This document shows, one piece after another, positions 39,954 to 41,771 of a DNA stretch of 41,771 nt. The stretch lies in assembly GCA_023265515.1 (NCBI GenBank), contig JAHFSZ010000011.1:1-41771 (forward strand), in the 5' to 3' direction. The stretch is from Verrucomicrobiota bacterium (GTDB lineage: Bacteria > Verrucomicrobiota > Verrucomicrobiia > JABWAM01 > JAHFSZ01). The number at the start of each line of letters is the position of its first letter. Positions within the stretch are counted from its first letter, which is position 1. A model generated the notes under the pieces. That model ran no database searches and was not told where the DNA came from. It saw only the letters and a program-made list of their open reading frames with translations. The translations under genes were made by a program, and so were the position numbers.

Positions 39954-39990
39954 GTTGACAGGAATACGTTTAGAAGCCCAACCTGTCAAC
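39954..39990 (-). promoter_or_regulatory. Promoter candidate for tRNA-Thr/tuf, overlapped by an inverted repeat
   Basis: On the minus strand a consensus TTGACA (39989-39984) is followed after exactly 17 nt by TATTCC (39966-39961). GTTGACAGG (39954-39962) and CCTGTCAAC (39982-39990) are perfect 9-bp inverted repeats, 19 nt apart, so a second TTGACA faces the first. One half-site covers the -35 and the other the -10/start region, which is how an operator would lie. The plus-strand TTGACA has no good -10 for proB. Confidence 0.55.
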
Positions 39991-40019
39991 CCTTTTTAGG
40001 CCAAAATCGGTCCCCTAGT

Positions 40020-40832
40020 ATGAAAAATGCTTACCATCGCAATTACCTTCGCCATTGCCGCCGACTGATTGTCAAATTGGGGACAGGGATTCTCACCACC
40101 GACCGGGGCGATTTGAGCCCTTCGCGGATTCGAAACCTGGCCCTTCAGGTCAAAACCATCGTGCGAAAACGGGCCCAGGTTGTCCTCGTCAGCTCCGGGG
40201 CGATTGCCGGGGGCATGGCCCGCCTCGGCCTAAAAACCCGGCCTACCCGTATCCATGACCTGCAGGCCTGCGCCGCGATCGGCCAAAACCTGCTGATGCA
40301 CCACTATGAAACCGCCTTTTCACGGCTTGGGCTGGTTGTTGGACAGGTTCTCTTGACTCACGGCGATTTTCAGGATGACCAGCGACGGGAAAACGCCCGC
40401 CACACACTGCTCCGTCTCCTGAAGCTTGGCGTCATCCCGATCATCAACGAAAATGACGCTGTTTCCTATGCCGAGATCAAATTCGGCGATAACGACCAGT
40501 TGGCCGCCCAGGTCCACAAACTGGTCCATGCCGATGCGACGATTCTGCTCAGCACGGTGGACGGTTTCTATGTCCGCGAAGGCCGAAAGAAATTTCTTCT
40601 CAAAACCGTCGGCTCGGTCAGCCTATCGCTGATGCGGCACGCAGGCGATACGGTCTCTGGCCGATCGGTTGGCGGGATGAAGTCGAAATTGCTCGCCGCC
40701 CGCCGCGTCAATGCCGCCGGTTGCCCTCTCATCGTCGCCGGCGGACGAGTGAAAGATATCCTGCCAAGATTGTTGAAGGGCGAGGAACTGGGTACGATCT
40801 TTTTGCCGCGAAAGAAGTGCAGAGCCCCTTAA
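40020..40832 (+). CDS. proB: Glutamate 5-kinase, short form without PUA domain
   Basis: The 270-residue amino-acid kinase has KLGTGILT, VLVSSGAIAGGMARLGL, INENDAVSYAEIKFGDNDQLAAQV and GGMKSKLLAARR, the ProB signatures. It phosphorylates glutamate in the first step of proline synthesis. E. coli ProB is about 367 residues with a C-terminal PUA domain; this protein ends after the kinase domain, as in several other lineages. The ATG at 40020 gives the family N-terminus; the track start at 39936 lies in the promoter region. No Shine-Dalgarno is visible before the ATG. proA is not adjacent. The gene converges on the next one with an 8-bp gap. Confidence 0.9.
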   Translation: MKNAYHRNYLRHCRRLIVKLGTGILTTDRGDLSPSRIRNLALQVKTIVRKRAQVVLVSSGAIAGGMARLGLKTRPTRIHDLQACAAIGQNLLMHHYETAFSRLGLVVGQVLLTHGDFQDDQRRENARHTLLRLLKLGVIPIINENDAVSYAEIKFGDNDQLAAQVHKLVHADATILLSTVDGFYVREGRKKFLLKTVGSVSLSLMRHAGDTVSGRSVGGMKSKLLAARRVNAAGCPLIVAGGRVKDILPRLLKGEELGTIFLPRKKCRAP

Positions 40833-40840
40833 GCCTGCCA

Positions 40841-41470
40841 TCACTGAACGTGCAGCTTGGTCCTGATCTCGCTCTTGATCTTCTCCTCGAGCTTGATCTC
40901 CTTCGTCTCTTCCTGATGCGTTTTGATGAAATACGCGAGAATGAATCCCGCTGTCCCCCATCCGAGAAGCATGTCCCGGATCAAATTCAACGTAAAACCG
41001 GAGGGGTAGCCGTGCCAGATCCAGTCGGGAAGATACCCGGCGAGACTGATGATGCAGCCAATCAAGAAACCAAAAAGCCAACGGGACCTGAAACTCGGCC
41101 TGCCGGCGAGCGTCTGTGACAGCAGGAAAGCGGCGATCAACGCCGCGGCCCACTGGGTGAGCAGGGCCGCGCCGAACTTCCTGATGCCGAGGGGCCCATG
41201 GCCCTGCGGATTGTAAATCAGGATGCCGGTGGGCCCGACCGAAACCTTCCGGTTCCACTCGGCGATTGAATTTGGGCTCTGGTCCGGATGTTTTGGAAAA
41301 TAATAAATTCCCTTGTCCGGCAACGATTCGTTGAGCGTGCGCACGACCGCCTCCTCGTCGAGAACGTCCTTGAAGTTGGTGTAGGTCGGCAGGAAGAGCC
41401 ATGCCGTGCAGCCCCATAAGAAGAGCACAATTCCAGCAGCCAGGCTTCCCACTAATATTCGCTTGGTCAT
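40841..41470 (-). CDS. Unknown integral membrane protein
   Basis: The 209-residue protein is not recognised. It has an N-terminal hydrophobic segment (about 5-27, LVGSLAAGIVLFLWGCTAWLFLP), a polar loop of about 70 residues (LDEEAVVRTLNESLPDKGIYYFPKHPDQ...), and three further membrane segments (about 103-120, 130-148, 165-182). It ends in a charged tail (EETKEIKLEEKIKSEIRTKLHVQ). The layout of one helix, an external loop and three helices is reminiscent of small uncharacterised inner-membrane proteins. The ATG start and codon usage look normal. It follows the truncated gene at the window edge by about 95 bp containing a heptamer hairpin. Confidence 0.7.
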   Translation of the reverse strand: MTKRILVGSLAAGIVLFLWGCTAWLFLPTYTNFKDVLDEEAVVRTLNESLPDKGIYYFPKHPDQSPNSIAEWNRKVSVGPTGILIYNPQGHGPLGIRKFGAALLTQWAAALIAAFLLSQTLAGRPSFRSRWLFGFLIGCIISLAGYLPDWIWHGYPSGFTLNLIRDMLLGWGTAGFILAYFIKTHQEETKEIKLEEKIKSEIRTKLHVQ

Positions 41471-41510
41471 TTCTTCTCGATCCTGCTTCTCAAACTGGCC
41501 CCTTATTCAA

Positions 41511-41583
41511 GTAGCTGGTATCTGGTATCTAGTAGCTGAAGCGCAGTTGGGTTGCTAGCTACCGACTACGAGCTACAAGCTAC
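41511..41583. repeat. Inverted pair of heptamer arrays (GTAGCTG units)
   Basis: Left arm 41511-41538: GTAGCTG, GTATCTG, GTATCTA, GTAGCTG. Right arm 41556-41583, read on the minus strand: GTAGCTT, GTAGCTC, GTAGTCG, GTAGCTA. The 17-bp spacer allows a compact 28-bp imperfect stem. The stop codon of the upstream gene lies in the right arm. Confidence 0.9.
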
Positions 41584-41771
41584 CAGATTTTCAACCGCCT
41601 TGCGAACCTGGTCGAGCGTTCCCGCCGAGCCAAGCTTTTCATTCTTATGGGCGATGAACTTGGCATACTCATCCATGAAAATCTTGCCGGGCGGTCGAAA
41701 ATCGAATTCGGCCGGCTTGTCGCGGAAGAATTCGCGGTGGACGCGGGTCCAAACGAGACGCCCGTCCGTGT
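41566..41771 (-). CDS. C-terminal end of an unrecognised protein, truncated by the window edge
   Basis: Not in the ORF track because the start is outside. The open frame encodes 67 residues: DGRLVWTRVHREFFRDKPAEFDFRPPGKIFMDEYAKF, IAHKNEKLGSAGTLDQVRKAVENLV, then ACSS and a TAG stop. The composition looks coding, with a charged, helical end. I do not recognise the family. The last residues (VACSS) are encoded by heptamer repeat units, so the array has extended or replaced the original C-terminus. Confidence 0.6.
   Translation of the reverse strand, partial: TDGRLVWTRVHREFFRDKPAEFDFRPPGKIFMDEYAKFIAHKNEKLGSAGTLDQVRKAVENLVACSS

Overview
The window reads as a chromosomal segment of a moderately GC-rich Gram-negative-type bacterium. 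The best guess is a member of the Verrucomicrobiota/PVC group, but this rests on gene content and style only (a secreted GH30 enzyme next to a LacI-type operator, a DUF3859-like secreted protein, short-type RmlA, zinc-type S14); no phylogeny could be run. Nearly everything lies on the minus strand. Only slt (12.6-13.2 kb) and proB (40.0-40.8 kb) are on the plus strand.

Read in the direction of transcription (right to left), the core is one uninterrupted information-processing block: tRNA-Thr, tuf, tRNA-Trp, secE, nusG, rplK, rplA, rplJ, rplL, rpoB, rpoC, rpsL, rpsG, fusA, rpsJ, rplC, rplD, rplW, rplB, rpsS, an unknown secreted coiled-coil gene, rplV, rpsC, rplP, rpmC, rpsQ, rplN, rplX, rplE, rpsN, rpsH, rplF, rplR, rpsE. 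It joins the classical tuf-sec-rif, str, S10 and spc operons. The usual rpmD-rplO-secY continuation after rpsE is missing; a DUF374 acyltransferase gene follows instead.

The left 13 kb is housekeeping: priA and slt (divergent), metG overlapping a single-domain response regulator, tRNA-Arg, a DUF3859-like secreted protein, rmlB-rmlA-rmlD (dTDP-L-rhamnose, no rmlC here), then xerD, rnc, pabB, pabC and a truncated secreted GH30 glycosidase. The right end holds a short ProB without PUA domain, an unknown membrane protein and the C-terminus of an unknown protein.

The most unusual signal is a set of 12 loci carrying tandem arrays of 7-bp units. The unit sequence differs from locus to locus (TTTCTGA, AGAATTC, GCGGTCG, TCGTGGA, TAGCTGG, TTAAACT and others), but the period is always 7. 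Nearly all sit at or just after a stop codon or a tRNA 3' end. At six loci a second array with complementary heptamers follows, so the transcript could fold into a long hairpin. Two arrays have entered coding sequence (pabB linker, rnc C-terminus). The second notable feature is the secreted coiled-coil gene between rpsS and rplV. Further points are two hairpins with the same CGGC-AGCC-GCCG apex flanking rplL, an inverted TTGACA repeat overlapping the likely tuf promoter, and LacI-type palindromes upstream of and inside the GH30 gene.
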